DNA of 64,000 bases, taken from Helicobacter sp. (lineage in GTDB: Bacteria; Campylobacterota; Campylobacteria; Campylobacterales; Helicobacteraceae). The position numbers and the translations under genes were made by a program. The stretch spans positions 1 to 64,000 of the forward strand of contig NZ_JAFVUX010000020.1 of assembly GCF_017502485.1 (NCBI RefSeq), in the 5' to 3' direction. The notes under the pieces are model-generated. The model ran no database searches. It was not told the origin of the DNA and was given only the letters and a program-made list of their open reading frames with translations. This document shows, one piece after another, positions 54,084-62,983 of the stretch. How positions within the stretch are numbered: the first letter of the stretch is position 1; each line of letters opens with the position of its first letter.

Positions 54084-55313
54084 CTATCGTTTATAAAAGG
54101 GGGCTGGCTTTGATGGCTTAGGCTTGATTGTATAGGTAGGATTTGGATTAATCTGCAAATCTTGCTTTAAGATACGATAATTGTCGCAACCTTGTTGTAA
54201 GCCCGCATTACAAGCATAAGCGTAAAGATCAGTAGCATAGCTTATATTTTGTGTAACGCCTAGCCCCTTTTGATAAAGCACCCCCAAATTATTGCAGCTA
54301 TTCACATCAGCAGAATCACACGCCATTTTGAAATATTTTGCCGCATAAGCATAGCTTAATGGCACGCCATTAAGTCCGTTGGCATACATATACCCTAGAT
54401 TTGCACAGCCTTTAATATCTCCAGCATTGCAAGCGACATAGTTTAAATCTCCCTTTGATAAGGAGCTTTTATTTTTGCCATAGATGTTTTTGGTATTACT
54501 CATAAGCCCAAGATTATAGCAGCCAAGATTGCTCCCACCATTGCAAGCAAGCTTATAATAGCGAATTGCCTTGAAAAAATCCTTGCCCACCCCATCACCA
54601 TTAGCATACATAAAGCCTAGATTATTACAAGCGATTGCATCGCCCCCCTGACAAGCAGTCATATAAAATTGCACAGCTAGCTCTTTGTCATCTCTACTTG
54701 CACCAGTTTTTTCATTATAGAGCATAGCAAGATTTGTGCAAGAAGTAGGGTCTCCAGCAGAGCAACCCATCTCATAATATCGTTGTGCTTTTTGAAGATT
54801 GACATCCACGCCCTTACCCGTAACATACATTGTCCCAAGACCAAAGCAACCAGAAGGATTCCCACCTTCACAAGATTTTTTAAATAACCCAAAGGCTGTT
54901 ACTACATCGTTTTTCTTCATTGCATCTATGGCGGCTTTTAATTGGGCAGTTGGAATATCTGGTGATGTGATCCTATCGCTTAAAGGGTATTGGTGTGGTA
55001 GCAGACCAGAATCTTGTGAGATAGGATTATTGAAGCTAGGGGCATTTGGATCTAGCGGCGCATTATCGTTTGCGATTGCATTACTAGCGAGATTTGGGTT
55101 CTGCGAGGGTGGCGGAAGATTGCTGTCATTATATTGCGCGCCATTTTGTGCTATGGCATCTCTATCAAAACCATATGTAAACCGCCCTTCTTCATCTGCT
55201 GCCAACGCAGGAGATGAAGAAGCTATGATGTAGCAAAGCAGCATAACGACACAAAGCTTTGCTTGGCGGGCTGGATTATTGAAACTCCATTTTTTTTCCA
55301 CAATCCTTTTCAT
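54084..55313 (-). CDS. Hcp-like cysteine-rich Sel1-repeat protein
   Basis: A 409-residue exported protein of the Helicobacter cysteine-rich (Hcp) family. After a signal peptide (about 15-40, 'VVMLLCYIIASSSPALAA') is an Asn/Pro-rich stretch (about 50-115), then seven Sel1-type helical repeats of about 36 residues, each closing with a C-x7-C pair ('CEGGNPSGC', 'CSAGDPTSC', 'CQGGDAIAC', 'CNGGSNLGC', 'CNAGDIKGC', 'CDSADVNSC', 'CNAGLQQGC'). In HcpA-type proteins these pairs form disulfides. The family is secreted and immunogenic; earlier beta-lactamase claims are weak. ATG 55313 has GGAG 8 bp upstream. Confidence 0.88.
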   Translation of the reverse strand: MKRIVEKKWSFNNPARQAKLCVVMLLCYIIASSSPALAADEEGRFTYGFDRDAIAQNGAQYNDSNLPPPSQNPNLASNAIANDNAPLDPNAPSFNNPISQDSGLLPHQYPLSDRITSPDIPTAQLKAAIDAMKKNDVVTAFGLFKKSCEGGNPSGCFGLGTMYVTGKGVDVNLQKAQRYYEMGCSAGDPTSCTNLAMLYNEKTGASRDDKELAVQFYMTACQGGDAIACNNLGFMYANGDGVGKDFFKAIRYYKLACNGGSNLGCYNLGLMSNTKNIYGKNKSSLSKGDLNYVACNAGDIKGCANLGYMYANGLNGVPLSYAYAAKYFKMACDSADVNSCNNLGVLYQKGLGVTQNISYATDLYAYACNAGLQQGCDNYRILKQDLQINPNPTYTIKPKPSKPAPFYKR

Positions 55314-55425
55314 ACTAAACACTCCATAAAATCCTATTTATCAAAAACAATAAGCAAAATATATTCCTAAAATATAGCTACGCAGAAAAACAACTAAGAA
55401 TATTTAAAGAGATAGTAAAAGCAGA

Positions 55426-55502
55426 TGGTGTCCTCGGCGGGATTCGAACCCACGACCTTACGATTAGGAATCGTACGCTCTATCCTGCTGAGCTACGGGG
55501 AC
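55426..55502 (-). tRNA. tRNA-Arg (anticodon CCT)
   Basis: The minus strand folds as a full 77-nt cloverleaf with encoded CCA: D stem GCTC/GAGC, anticodon stem TACGA/TCGTA with loop TTCCTAA (anticodon CCT, reading AGG), T arm GTGGG-TTCGAAT-CCCGC. The acceptor stem GTCCCCG/CGAGGAC pairs at six of seven positions and has a C-A mismatch at position 5-68. Its 5' end directly abuts the hup terminator. Confidence 0.95.
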
Positions 55503-55522
55503 AAAACCCCATAGAATGGGGG
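55503..55522 (-). terminator. Rho-independent terminator of hup
   Basis: On the minus strand CCCCAT and ATGGGG form a 6-bp GC-rich stem with a 3-nt loop, followed by TTTT, 10 bp after the hup stop and directly before the tRNA-Arg gene. The short T-run suggests partial termination, so the tRNA could also be made by read-through. Confidence 0.65.
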
Positions 55523-55532
55523 ATAACAAAAA

Positions 55533-55814
55533 CTATTTTTTCGCTACGAGATCTTTTAGGCTTTTGCCTGGCTTAAATTTTGGCACATATTTGTCGGCTG
55601 TTTTATATGTCTTATTGCTTCCAGGAACCTTACCTGATTTACCCTTTTGCATAACAGCTTCAAATTTACCAAAACCAACAAGCTCAACACTTTTTTTCTT
55701 ACTTAATGCTTTTTCTACCGCTACAATAAACGCATTTACAGCAATTTCCGCATCTTTTTTGCTTGGAAGTTTTCCTGCATCTTTTACAAGATCGACAAAT
55801 TCTGCTTTATTCAT
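55533..55814 (-). CDS. hup: DNA-binding protein HU
   Basis: Small nucleoid protein that bends DNA. The 93-residue product has 'MNKAEFVDLVKDAG', 'GFGKFEAVMQKGKSGKVPGS' with the beta-arm region, and a lysine-rich end 'FKPGKSLKDLVAKK'. The conserved 'R-NP' of the HU arm reads 'GKVPGSNKTY' here, a Helicobacter-type variant. RBS AAGGAG. It has its own promoter and terminator. Confidence 0.96.
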   Translation of the reverse strand: MNKAEFVDLVKDAGKLPSKKDAEIAVNAFIVAVEKALSKKKSVELVGFGKFEAVMQKGKSGKVPGSNKTYKTADKYVPKFKPGKSLKDLVAKK

Positions 55815-55850
55815 GGTGTCTCCTTAAGATATGAAATTTAAAGCGCATCT

Positions 55851-55879
55851 ATTGTAGCTACTTTGTACCTTAAAATCAA
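55851..55879 (-). promoter_or_regulatory. Promoter of hup
   Basis: On the minus strand TTGATT (-35, 55874-55879) and TACAAT (-10, 55851-55856) are separated by exactly 17 bp, 36 bp upstream of the hup ATG. One of the few promoters here with a recognisable -35. Confidence 0.65.
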
Positions 55880-55946
55880 GTATCTACGCTATTTTCATTG
55901 TTTATCCCATCAAACCAACGCGAATCAAGCTTGCGTAAATAACGCA

Positions 55947-57323
55947 CTACGACAGATTTTCTAAAAGCTGAAGCATTTGCTGCTTATAGATCTCTAAATA
56001 TTTTTGCGAAGTCGCTTCAAAGCGTGTTACAAGCACGGGTGTAGTATTGCTTGCCCGCACAAGAGCCCAGCCATTGTCAAATATAACACGAACACCATCT
56101 ATGGTTATAATCTCTTGTATGTGCGGGAAGCTTGCGGGCGGATTTAATAGTGCCTGATGCAATGCAGCAATTTGGGTGAATTTTTTCTCTTCAGTTGTGT
56201 GGATTTTCTCTTCATCGGTGGAGTATAGTTTGGGTAAGGCATTAATCATTATCTCCATTTGGCTAGGGCTTGTCTCAATAAACAACTCCAAAGCCCTAAG
56301 AGCTGCATAGAGCGCATCATCATAGCCGTAATATCGATCGTTAAAAAACAAATGCCCGCTCATTTCAGCAGCCAAATGAGCATTTAGCTCTTTAAGCTTT
56401 GTTTTTAGATTACTATGCCCAGTTTTATACATTATAGCTTGACCAATGCGATTAATCTCATCATACATTACTTGTGAGCACTTCACTTCACCTATAACTA
56501 CTGGATTAACAATATGCTTTGCCATATCGTTGGCAAATAAAATAGCCATCTCATCACCCTTATAGTGATGGTTTTCGCTCATCAAAGCCACCCTATCAGC
56601 ATCACCATCAAAGGCTATGCCTATGGGGATTTGGTGTGATTTCATCGTTGCTCTTACATCACGAAGATTTTTTTCTTCACTTGGATCTGGGTGATGATTA
56701 GGAAATGTGCCATCTGGGGTTTTAAATAGACTGATATGTTTGATATTTAGAGCTTTTAGCACTGGCTCTAGACCAATTGCACCTACGCCATTACCATAAT
56801 CAAACACTACTTCGTAGGGAAAATCTTTAAGCTTGCTAAAATGCTTAATGAAAAAATTTTGATACTGCTGCAATACAGGAAGCTCTACAGCTACTTTGTT
56901 AGATGATTGATAAGCTATATTGCTACTGGCAATCTCTCTGCCTAAATGCTGGATTTGCTCGCCATAGAAAGGCTTTTGTGAGATAGTGATTTTAAAACCA
57001 TTGTATTGCGGAGGATTATGACTGCCTGTAATCATCACAGAGCTTTTTAGATTCTGGGTTTGAAAAGTTGCAAAATATGCTACAGGAGTAGGAATCATAC
57101 CCATAAAAAACACTTCAACCCCACTTGCCAAAAACCCATCCCTTAGCCATTCATATAAAATGGGGGAATGCGTGCGTGCATCATAGCCTATGGCGACACT
57201 ATTTTCCCCTGCTTCTAGTACTCTTTTTCCAAGTCCAAAACCAATGGCAAATACGCTTACCTTTGTTAGATTCTCTTCATAAATCCCTCGTATGTCATAC
57301 TCTCGAAATATACTCATATCCAT
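55947..57323 (-). CDS. algC: Phosphomannomutase / phosphoglucomutase
   Basis: Interconverts hexose-6- and hexose-1-phosphates for LPS and nucleotide sugars. The 458-residue product has 'FREYDIRGIYEENLT', the phosphoserine loop 'TGSHNPPQYNGFKI', the metal loop 'FDGDADRVALM' and 'AAEMSGHLFFNDRYYGYDDA' (sugar site), then 'RASNTTPVLVTRFEA' (phosphate site). This is the AlgC/ManB family and the gene sits beside pflA as the H. pylori phosphomannomutase does. AGGAG precedes the ATG. Confidence 0.94.
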   Translation of the reverse strand: MDMSIFREYDIRGIYEENLTKVSVFAIGFGLGKRVLEAGENSVAIGYDARTHSPILYEWLRDGFLASGVEVFFMGMIPTPVAYFATFQTQNLKSSVMITGSHNPPQYNGFKITISQKPFYGEQIQHLGREIASSNIAYQSSNKVAVELPVLQQYQNFFIKHFSKLKDFPYEVVFDYGNGVGAIGLEPVLKALNIKHISLFKTPDGTFPNHHPDPSEEKNLRDVRATMKSHQIPIGIAFDGDADRVALMSENHHYKGDEMAILFANDMAKHIVNPVVIGEVKCSQVMYDEINRIGQAIMYKTGHSNLKTKLKELNAHLAAEMSGHLFFNDRYYGYDDALYAALRALELFIETSPSQMEIMINALPKLYSTDEEKIHTTEEKKFTQIAALHQALLNPPASFPHIQEIITIDGVRVIFDNGWALVRASNTTPVLVTRFEATSQKYLEIYKQQMLQLLENLS

Positions 57324-57352
57324 ATTAGCTCCTCAAATACAAATCAAAGGCT

Positions 57353-57358
57353 ATTATA
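57353..57358 (-). promoter_or_regulatory. Candidate -10 box for the phosphomannomutase gene
   Basis: TATAAT on the minus strand in GTTTATAATAGCC, 30 bp upstream of the ATG at 57323, in the 78-bp gap after pflA. Confidence 0.5.
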
Positions 57359-57401
57359 AACGCAAAGTAGCAAACCAACCTACCAAAACTAACCCATTTG
57401 C

Positions 57402-59825
57402 CTAGCTATTTGGACTAGAATCTACATCTTCTCTTCCACTCTCTTGTGCTGCGGAATCTTTGGCATTTGATCCTTGCATACGCTCTGTGAGTAGCCCGCT
57501 TGCTTGCTCACAGAGCGTCTTCCACTCATTTTGTCCATCACTCTTGGCGCATTTGTCAAAATATTTTAGTGCAGTTTGCGGGGAGTTTTGCATATTATAC
57601 AAGCTGGCAATATGATAGAGAAGTTGCGTAGAATCCTCTTTAGTAAGCGTGGCAGATTCTAATGGTAGCAACACCGCCAAAGCCCTATCATAGTGCTTCA
57701 TTTCACGCAAAACGCTAGCGAGCGCAAACTCCGCATAAGGCGTAAATTCATCACTTTTTAATACCCTTTGTAGTTCTAGAATCTTGCTTGCATAAACTTC
57801 TATGCCTGTTGTGTCTTTTTCATCAATGGCATAGTCTAAAAGTGTCGCATATACTGGAAGTATGCGCTCATCTTTAGCAAAATGCTCTTGTAAAAATGGA
57901 AGAAGCTTCTTGGCTTCACTTTTAGATTCTAGGGCTTGTAAAATAGCAAAAAATGTGAAGACAATATCATAATGACTCTTTTGAATAGTGGCAAGATTAA
58001 ATGCATCACGAGCAGCAAGTGAGCCATTTTTATATTCTCCAAGTTTATAGAGATTATTTGCCACTCGATAAAGCCATTCTAAACGCTCAGCCTGTGTCTT
58101 GCTAGATTCTGCCATATTACTAGCAATCTGCTTGGCAGCGGTATTAAGCCCCGATACATCTGCACAATCAAAGGCAAAAAGTTTTTCACTAGAATCTAAG
58201 TTATACACAGAGGTTTGGATAATGTAGCTAGTGGTTTTGGTGCAATCTTTTTGCGCGATAGCTTGCTTAAGTAAAGAGTCTAGAGCTTGCTGGCGGTATG
58301 GGCTAGATGTGTCGTCTTTATAGAGCGTGAATACTTCTTGGTATTTATGTTTTTGTAGCAGTATTTGGGCAGTAAGCTCTTTAGCTTTTGCAGCTTCTTG
58401 TGTGTTAGGATATTTGTCAATAAGATAAAGGTAGTGCTTGAGCTTTTCCTCATCTCCACCTTGTACAGCAAATAAAATCGCATCATCTCTCTCTTGCACG
58501 ACTTTGGCACGATCTGGGTAATCCTCGCCAAATGCTTCGATATACTGCTGGTTTGCTTGGTGGGCTTTATCAAAGTCTTTTGCCTGTTGATAATAACCCC
58601 CAAGAGCAAACATTTTTTCCTCCTTAAAGTGTAGGTCTTGCGTATTATCAACTAAATATTGCGTAATACTAGCTGCCATAGCATAATCTCCAACTTCAAG
58701 CAGAGCTACGGTGAGCTTTTTTGTAATCTCTCCTGCTTCCAGAAAAAACTTTGGGTAATTGTTGAGCACTTTTGTGATTAGCTCTGTGGCATTTGGGGTG
58801 TTTTGTTGCTCAAGCTCAAAAATTGCCCACTCTATTGCAATCTCACTCGCACTTGGAATATCCTTAGCATCGATAAATGCTCGCTGGAAGTAGATTCTAG
58901 CTTGTGTGGGAGCATAAGTTCTAGCAAGGTTGGCAAGCTGCATTTGCGCCAATGGAGTAAATTTAGATTCTGGGTATTCGACATTGATGCGTTTATAATA
59001 ATATTCAGCTTCACTTGGAACATTATCTTTAACATAAGCTTGTGCAAGGATATATAAAATCTCTGGCACATCGGGGTCAGATGCAAAACTCCGCACCCAT
59101 TCTAATGCTGATTCTATCAAAGCATCTTGTTCTTCAAGATCAAGTTTTGAGCTTGCAATAATCCTATCATAAGTAAGGTCGCGTCGAAAGATGGAGTTTG
59201 GATTCTGTCGCAAGGCTTCGTTGATGTCAGTAATAGCAGTGATATAGTCCTTACGAGCCATAGCACTTTTGACAAGAGAGTAAATCTCAAAATCCTTATT
59301 TTTTGTAGCTTTAAGTGGTCTATTATCCGCATTTAGTTCAGGAATTGTTGGAGTTTGCTCCCCAAGGATTTTTACCGGGAAGTGCAATCCATGTTTAAAA
59401 CTCTCTTGAGAGAGAAAAGGAATAATCTTTTTATACCCTACAATCTGCCATAAATGCGCGACATTATGTGGATATTTATCGATACTAAAATCCCCTTTAG
59501 GATTTTTAGGGATAGCAAAAAGCTTTTGCTGATACTTAGGATAGATATAGAGCCAAAAAACTCCATCAATTATCTTGTAAGTAACGCGGAAAAAGCTATT
59601 TTCCAATCCCGGAAAACCTCTATTAGGTATGCGCGCGATTTTACACTCAGTCGAAAGCACCTTGCCATAAACATCAAGCACTTCACGACAAGTAAAGGCA
59701 GAGTCATCTCGCAAGGTCAATACAGAGAAATCCTCTCCTGCTTCTTTGCCAAAAGTCGTAGAAATTTCCAGCGCACTTAAACTAACACACACCAATAGCC
59801 AGCAAGAGAAAAACAGTTTTGCCAA
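57402..59825 (-). CDS. pflA: Paralysed flagella protein PflA
   Basis: PflA is a periplasmic scaffold of the flagellar motor in Helicobacter and Campylobacter; without it flagella form but do not turn. The 807-residue protein has a signal peptide (MAKLFFSCWLLVCVSLSA), a beta-rich N-terminal region (about 25-150) and a long array of TPR-like helical repeats (about 180-770). The serine-rich C-terminal tail is partly encoded by a repeat copy. Start TTG directly follows the nuoN stop (TGATTG). The nuoN-pflA-phosphomannomutase order matches H. pylori from memory. Confidence 0.88.
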   Translation of the reverse strand: MAKLFFSCWLLVCVSLSALEISTTFGKEAGEDFSVLTLRDDSAFTCREVLDVYGKVLSTECKIARIPNRGFPGLENSFFRVTYKIIDGVFWLYIYPKYQQKLFAIPKNPKGDFSIDKYPHNVAHLWQIVGYKKIIPFLSQESFKHGLHFPVKILGEQTPTIPELNADNRPLKATKNKDFEIYSLVKSAMARKDYITAITDINEALRQNPNSIFRRDLTYDRIIASSKLDLEEQDALIESALEWVRSFASDPDVPEILYILAQAYVKDNVPSEAEYYYKRINVEYPESKFTPLAQMQLANLARTYAPTQARIYFQRAFIDAKDIPSASEIAIEWAIFELEQQNTPNATELITKVLNNYPKFFLEAGEITKKLTVALLEVGDYAMAASITQYLVDNTQDLHFKEEKMFALGGYYQQAKDFDKAHQANQQYIEAFGEDYPDRAKVVQERDDAILFAVQGGDEEKLKHYLYLIDKYPNTQEAAKAKELTAQILLQKHKYQEVFTLYKDDTSSPYRQQALDSLLKQAIAQKDCTKTTSYIIQTSVYNLDSSEKLFAFDCADVSGLNTAAKQIASNMAESSKTQAERLEWLYRVANNLYKLGEYKNGSLAARDAFNLATIQKSHYDIVFTFFAILQALESKSEAKKLLPFLQEHFAKDERILPVYATLLDYAIDEKDTTGIEVYASKILELQRVLKSDEFTPYAEFALASVLREMKHYDRALAVLLPLESATLTKEDSTQLLYHIASLYNMQNSPQTALKYFDKCAKSDGQNEWKTLCEQASGLLTERMQGSNAKDSAAQESGREDVDSSPNS

Positions 59826-61319
59826 TCAGTAAACCCCAACAATTGCATATTTTTCTATAAAGTCAAGCAAAAACTGCACCACAAAAATACTAATACAGCA
59901 CATAATACCCATTATCCAAATGATTGACTTAGATAAAAGATTGGCATTATAGGTCAAATCTGCGGCAGATAGAGTGCCTTGTGATGGAGGGAGTAAAAAC
60001 ATCGTAATAACTGGACGCAGATAATAAAAGACTGCAATAGCACTATTTATCATCATAATAACCCCAAGCCATATCAAATCCGCATTAAATGCGCTTACTA
60101 CCACAGCGACCTTGCCAAAGAATAGCCCAAAAGGTGGAATTCCAGCAAGCGAGATGAAGAATACTCCAGCGAGCAAAGCATAAGAAGGTAGCGTACGCAC
60201 CAAGCCACTAAAACGGTGGTATTCATAGGTATCATTTGATATATTGCGCACAAACCACAAGAGTCCAAACACTCCAACATTACTAAACACAAACAAAAAC
60301 CAATACAAATATAGCGCACTAAGACTCATTTGTTTATCAATAAAAATACAAGCTAGCACAAATCCAGAATGTGCAATAGAACTAAAAGCAAGCATTCTCT
60401 TCATGTCTTTTTGCACTAGGGCAGCGATATTTGGTAGTGTAATTGAGAGCACAACAAGCACATAAAGCACATTATGTATCCAGACAGAAGAAGTAAAACG
60501 GATAAATATACTAAAGACACTAATAGCCACAGCAAAAGCGGCGATTTTTGGGATAATGGATACAACCCCAGTAACAATGGCATTTGAGCCTTGATAAATA
60601 TCAGGCATCCACGAGTGGAATGGCACAGCAGAGATTTTAAACCCGATCGCTCCTATCATAAACACAAGTCCCATCATAATTGCAGCTAAAGAAATATACT
60701 CTCCAGCAAAAAGCGCATTTCTTAGGGCGTTAAGATCAAATGTCGCACTAGCAAAATACCAGCACAGCACCCCAACGATGAAAAATACACTAGCAAGCAC
60801 ACCTAGAACAAAATACTTCACACCAGCTTCTATCGCCCTAGGATTACCACTTAAGGCAATTAGTGCGACCAGCGATAATGACCCAATCTCAAGCCCTAGC
60901 AAAATAATAAGTAAATGCTGGCTTGATACCATAATATCAAACCCAGCAATCATTAGCAAATATAGTGGGTAAAACTCCCCTACCCTAGTGGAATACTCGC
61001 TTGCTTCCTGCTTTGTAAAAAAAAGTAAAATAAATCCGAGTGCGACAAATTCCATAGTTACTTGGGATAGAATTGTTATGCCGCTAATATGGATAAGTGA
61101 AAAAAATGCACTACCCAAATTAAGATGCAAGCTACAGACTATGCTAAATCCCAAAAACACAGCACATAGTGCGACATTTACTCCACGAAACGCCACATCA
61201 AAGCTCCGTACAAATACATTGGCAAGCAACAGTAGCAAAGCCCCTGCAATGAGCACAAGACTCGGCGATATAGCACTTAATGACAACTCAGCAAAGTCTA
61301 AAGGAGGTAAAAGATCCAT
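59826..61319 (-). CDS. nuoN: NADH-quinone oxidoreductase subunit N
   Basis: Antiporter-like proton-pumping subunit of complex I. The 497-residue product has about 14 helices with 'LEIGSLSLVALIAL', the central Lys in 'FKISAVPFHSWMPDIYQGS', 'DMKRMLAFSSIAHSGFVLA' and 'SLAGIPPFGLFFGKV', all typical of the Proton_antipo_M fold. It lies 2 bp after nuoM and touches pflA, so it is the last nuo gene of the minus-strand operon. Confidence 0.96.
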   Translation of the reverse strand: MDLLPPLDFAELSLSAISPSLVLIAGALLLLLANVFVRSFDVAFRGVNVALCAVFLGFSIVCSLHLNLGSAFFSLIHISGITILSQVTMEFVALGFILLFFTKQEASEYSTRVGEFYPLYLLMIAGFDIMVSSQHLLIILLGLEIGSLSLVALIALSGNPRAIEAGVKYFVLGVLASVFFIVGVLCWYFASATFDLNALRNALFAGEYISLAAIMMGLVFMIGAIGFKISAVPFHSWMPDIYQGSNAIVTGVVSIIPKIAAFAVAISVFSIFIRFTSSVWIHNVLYVLVVLSITLPNIAALVQKDMKRMLAFSSIAHSGFVLACIFIDKQMSLSALYLYWFLFVFSNVGVFGLLWFVRNISNDTYEYHRFSGLVRTLPSYALLAGVFFISLAGIPPFGLFFGKVAVVVSAFNADLIWLGVIMMINSAIAVFYYLRPVITMFLLPPSQGTLSAADLTYNANLLSKSIIWIMGIMCCISIFVVQFLLDFIEKYAIVGVY

Positions 61320-61321
61320 TG

Positions 61322-62980
61322 CTATTCTCCAAAAAGAAGTGGGGTGGATTGTTGAGCGGGGTTAGATTCTAACTGACTTGGCTCTAACACTTGAGCAGGA
61401 TCCAACATCTCCGCATTATGCTCGCCCATAAAATCAAATGATTTGATTTGATCAAGTGTGCGATCTTGTTTGCCAGCAAGTGTGGCAAGTAGGATTTTTG
61501 ATGAGCTCACTTGCGCGCGCGCTGTCATAGTCTCTAGCACAGGTTTTACTCCAGAATCTATAAGTGTCAATAGCGGTTTGGGATAGACCCCAAGCACGAT
61601 AATGCAAGTAGAAAATATCCCCAAAACAAGTCTTTCCCGCCTATCAACATCAGTGAATTTTGCTAGTCTTTGCCCATCTTCCTTACCAAAAAACAAACGC
61701 TTATATAAACTAAGCATATATGCAGCTGATAAGATGATAGTAAGCCCACCAAGAAGTGCGATGAGTGGGTAAGTAGCAAATATGCCAAGCAAGCTTAAAA
61801 ATTCCCCTACAAATCCTATCGTCAAAGGTAGTCCAACATTTGCCATTACTACAAGCCCAAATATCGCACAAAACACCGGTGCAACCCTAGCCACACCCTG
61901 TATAGAGCCTATCTCTCTAGACCCTGTGCGCTTAGCAAATATGCCAACTAGCATAAAGAGTGCAGCCCCCACAATCCCATGAGCAAACATCATAAACACC
62001 GCACCAGAAACACCAATAAGCGTAAAAGAAAAAACCCCAAGCACCACAACGCCCATATGAGAAATTGAGCTATACGCAACCACTTGCTTCATATCTGTTT
62101 GCGCATAGGCTACCATCGCACCATAGATGATCATAATAAGTCCAAGCCCTAGAATCCACAAGCTAAGCTCAATGCTTGCATCTGGGAAAAGTGGGAGACA
62201 AAAACGCACAAGAGCATAAGTCCCCATTTTTAGCAAAAGAGCAGACAACACTACAGAGCCTAGTGTAGGGGCACTACCATAGGCGTGAGGTAGCCACGCG
62301 TGGAAAGGGATAATGGGGATTTTCACTGCAATGGCAATAAAAAATGCCAAGAATAGCCATAGCTGGTAGCTAGCGGGCAGTGGCATCGCTAGCCAATCTG
62401 CTAGCTCAAAGCTAAAATATTTAGAATGCAAGAAAAATAAAAATCGATAATATAAAATCCCAAGCAACATAATCAGCGAAGCAAAAAATGTATAGAGGAA
62501 AAACTGCAACGCAGCCCTAAGCTTCTCTCCACTACCCCACATACCAATCATGTATAAAATTGGTAGCAAGGATAGCTCCCAAAACACATAAAACAGCACG
62601 ACATTTTGCGCGCTAAATACACCCATAAGAATAGATTCTAAGAGCAATAGACAAGCGACAAAATGGCTAGCACTGGACTTGCTGTGTAGGAACAACACAC
62701 TTAGCAAAATCACAATAGCATTAAGCAAAATCAACACCAAAGAGATTCCATCAATCCCAATATGATAGCTAATGCCAAACGCAGAGATTAGCATAAGTAA
62801 GTTTTCAAATTGCATACTAGAGCTACTATTATCAAACCCCGCCCATAAGGCAAGTACCAAAACAAACTCGATACTCGCACAACTCACGCCAAAAAACTTT
62901 GCTACCTTATCTTTTAAGGCAAACACAACCAACCCAGCAAACAATGGGAAGAATATGATAATACTTAGCAAATACTCCAT
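61322..62980 (-). CDS. nuoM: NADH-quinone oxidoreductase subunit M
   Basis: Antiporter-like subunit of complex I. The 552-residue product shows 'WELSLLPILYMIGMWG' (conserved Glu), 'VKIPIIPFHAWLPHAYGSAP' (conserved Lys), 'TDMKQVVAYSSISHMGVV' and 'ANVGLPLTIGFVGEFLSL'. The C-terminal extension of about 60 residues after the last helix ('DKIKSFDF' type, then 'SQLESNPAQQ') is not part of the core fold and contains repeat-encoded LES. It lies 3 bp after nuoL. Confidence 0.96.
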   Translation of the reverse strand: MEYLLSIIIFFPLFAGLVVFALKDKVAKFFGVSCASIEFVLVLALWAGFDNSSSSMQFENLLMLISAFGISYHIGIDGISLVLILLNAIVILLSVLFLHSKSSASHFVACLLLLESILMGVFSAQNVVLFYVFWELSLLPILYMIGMWGSGEKLRAALQFFLYTFFASLIMLLGILYYRFLFFLHSKYFSFELADWLAMPLPASYQLWLFLAFFIAIAVKIPIIPFHAWLPHAYGSAPTLGSVVLSALLLKMGTYALVRFCLPLFPDASIELSLWILGLGLIMIIYGAMVAYAQTDMKQVVAYSSISHMGVVVLGVFSFTLIGVSGAVFMMFAHGIVGAALFMLVGIFAKRTGSREIGSIQGVARVAPVFCAIFGLVVMANVGLPLTIGFVGEFLSLLGIFATYPLIALLGGLTIILSAAYMLSLYKRLFFGKEDGQRLAKFTDVDRRERLVLGIFSTCIIVLGVYPKPLLTLIDSGVKPVLETMTARAQVSSSKILLATLAGKQDRTLDQIKSFDFMGEHNAEMLDPAQVLEPSQLESNPAQQSTPLLFGE

Positions 62981-62983
62981 ACA

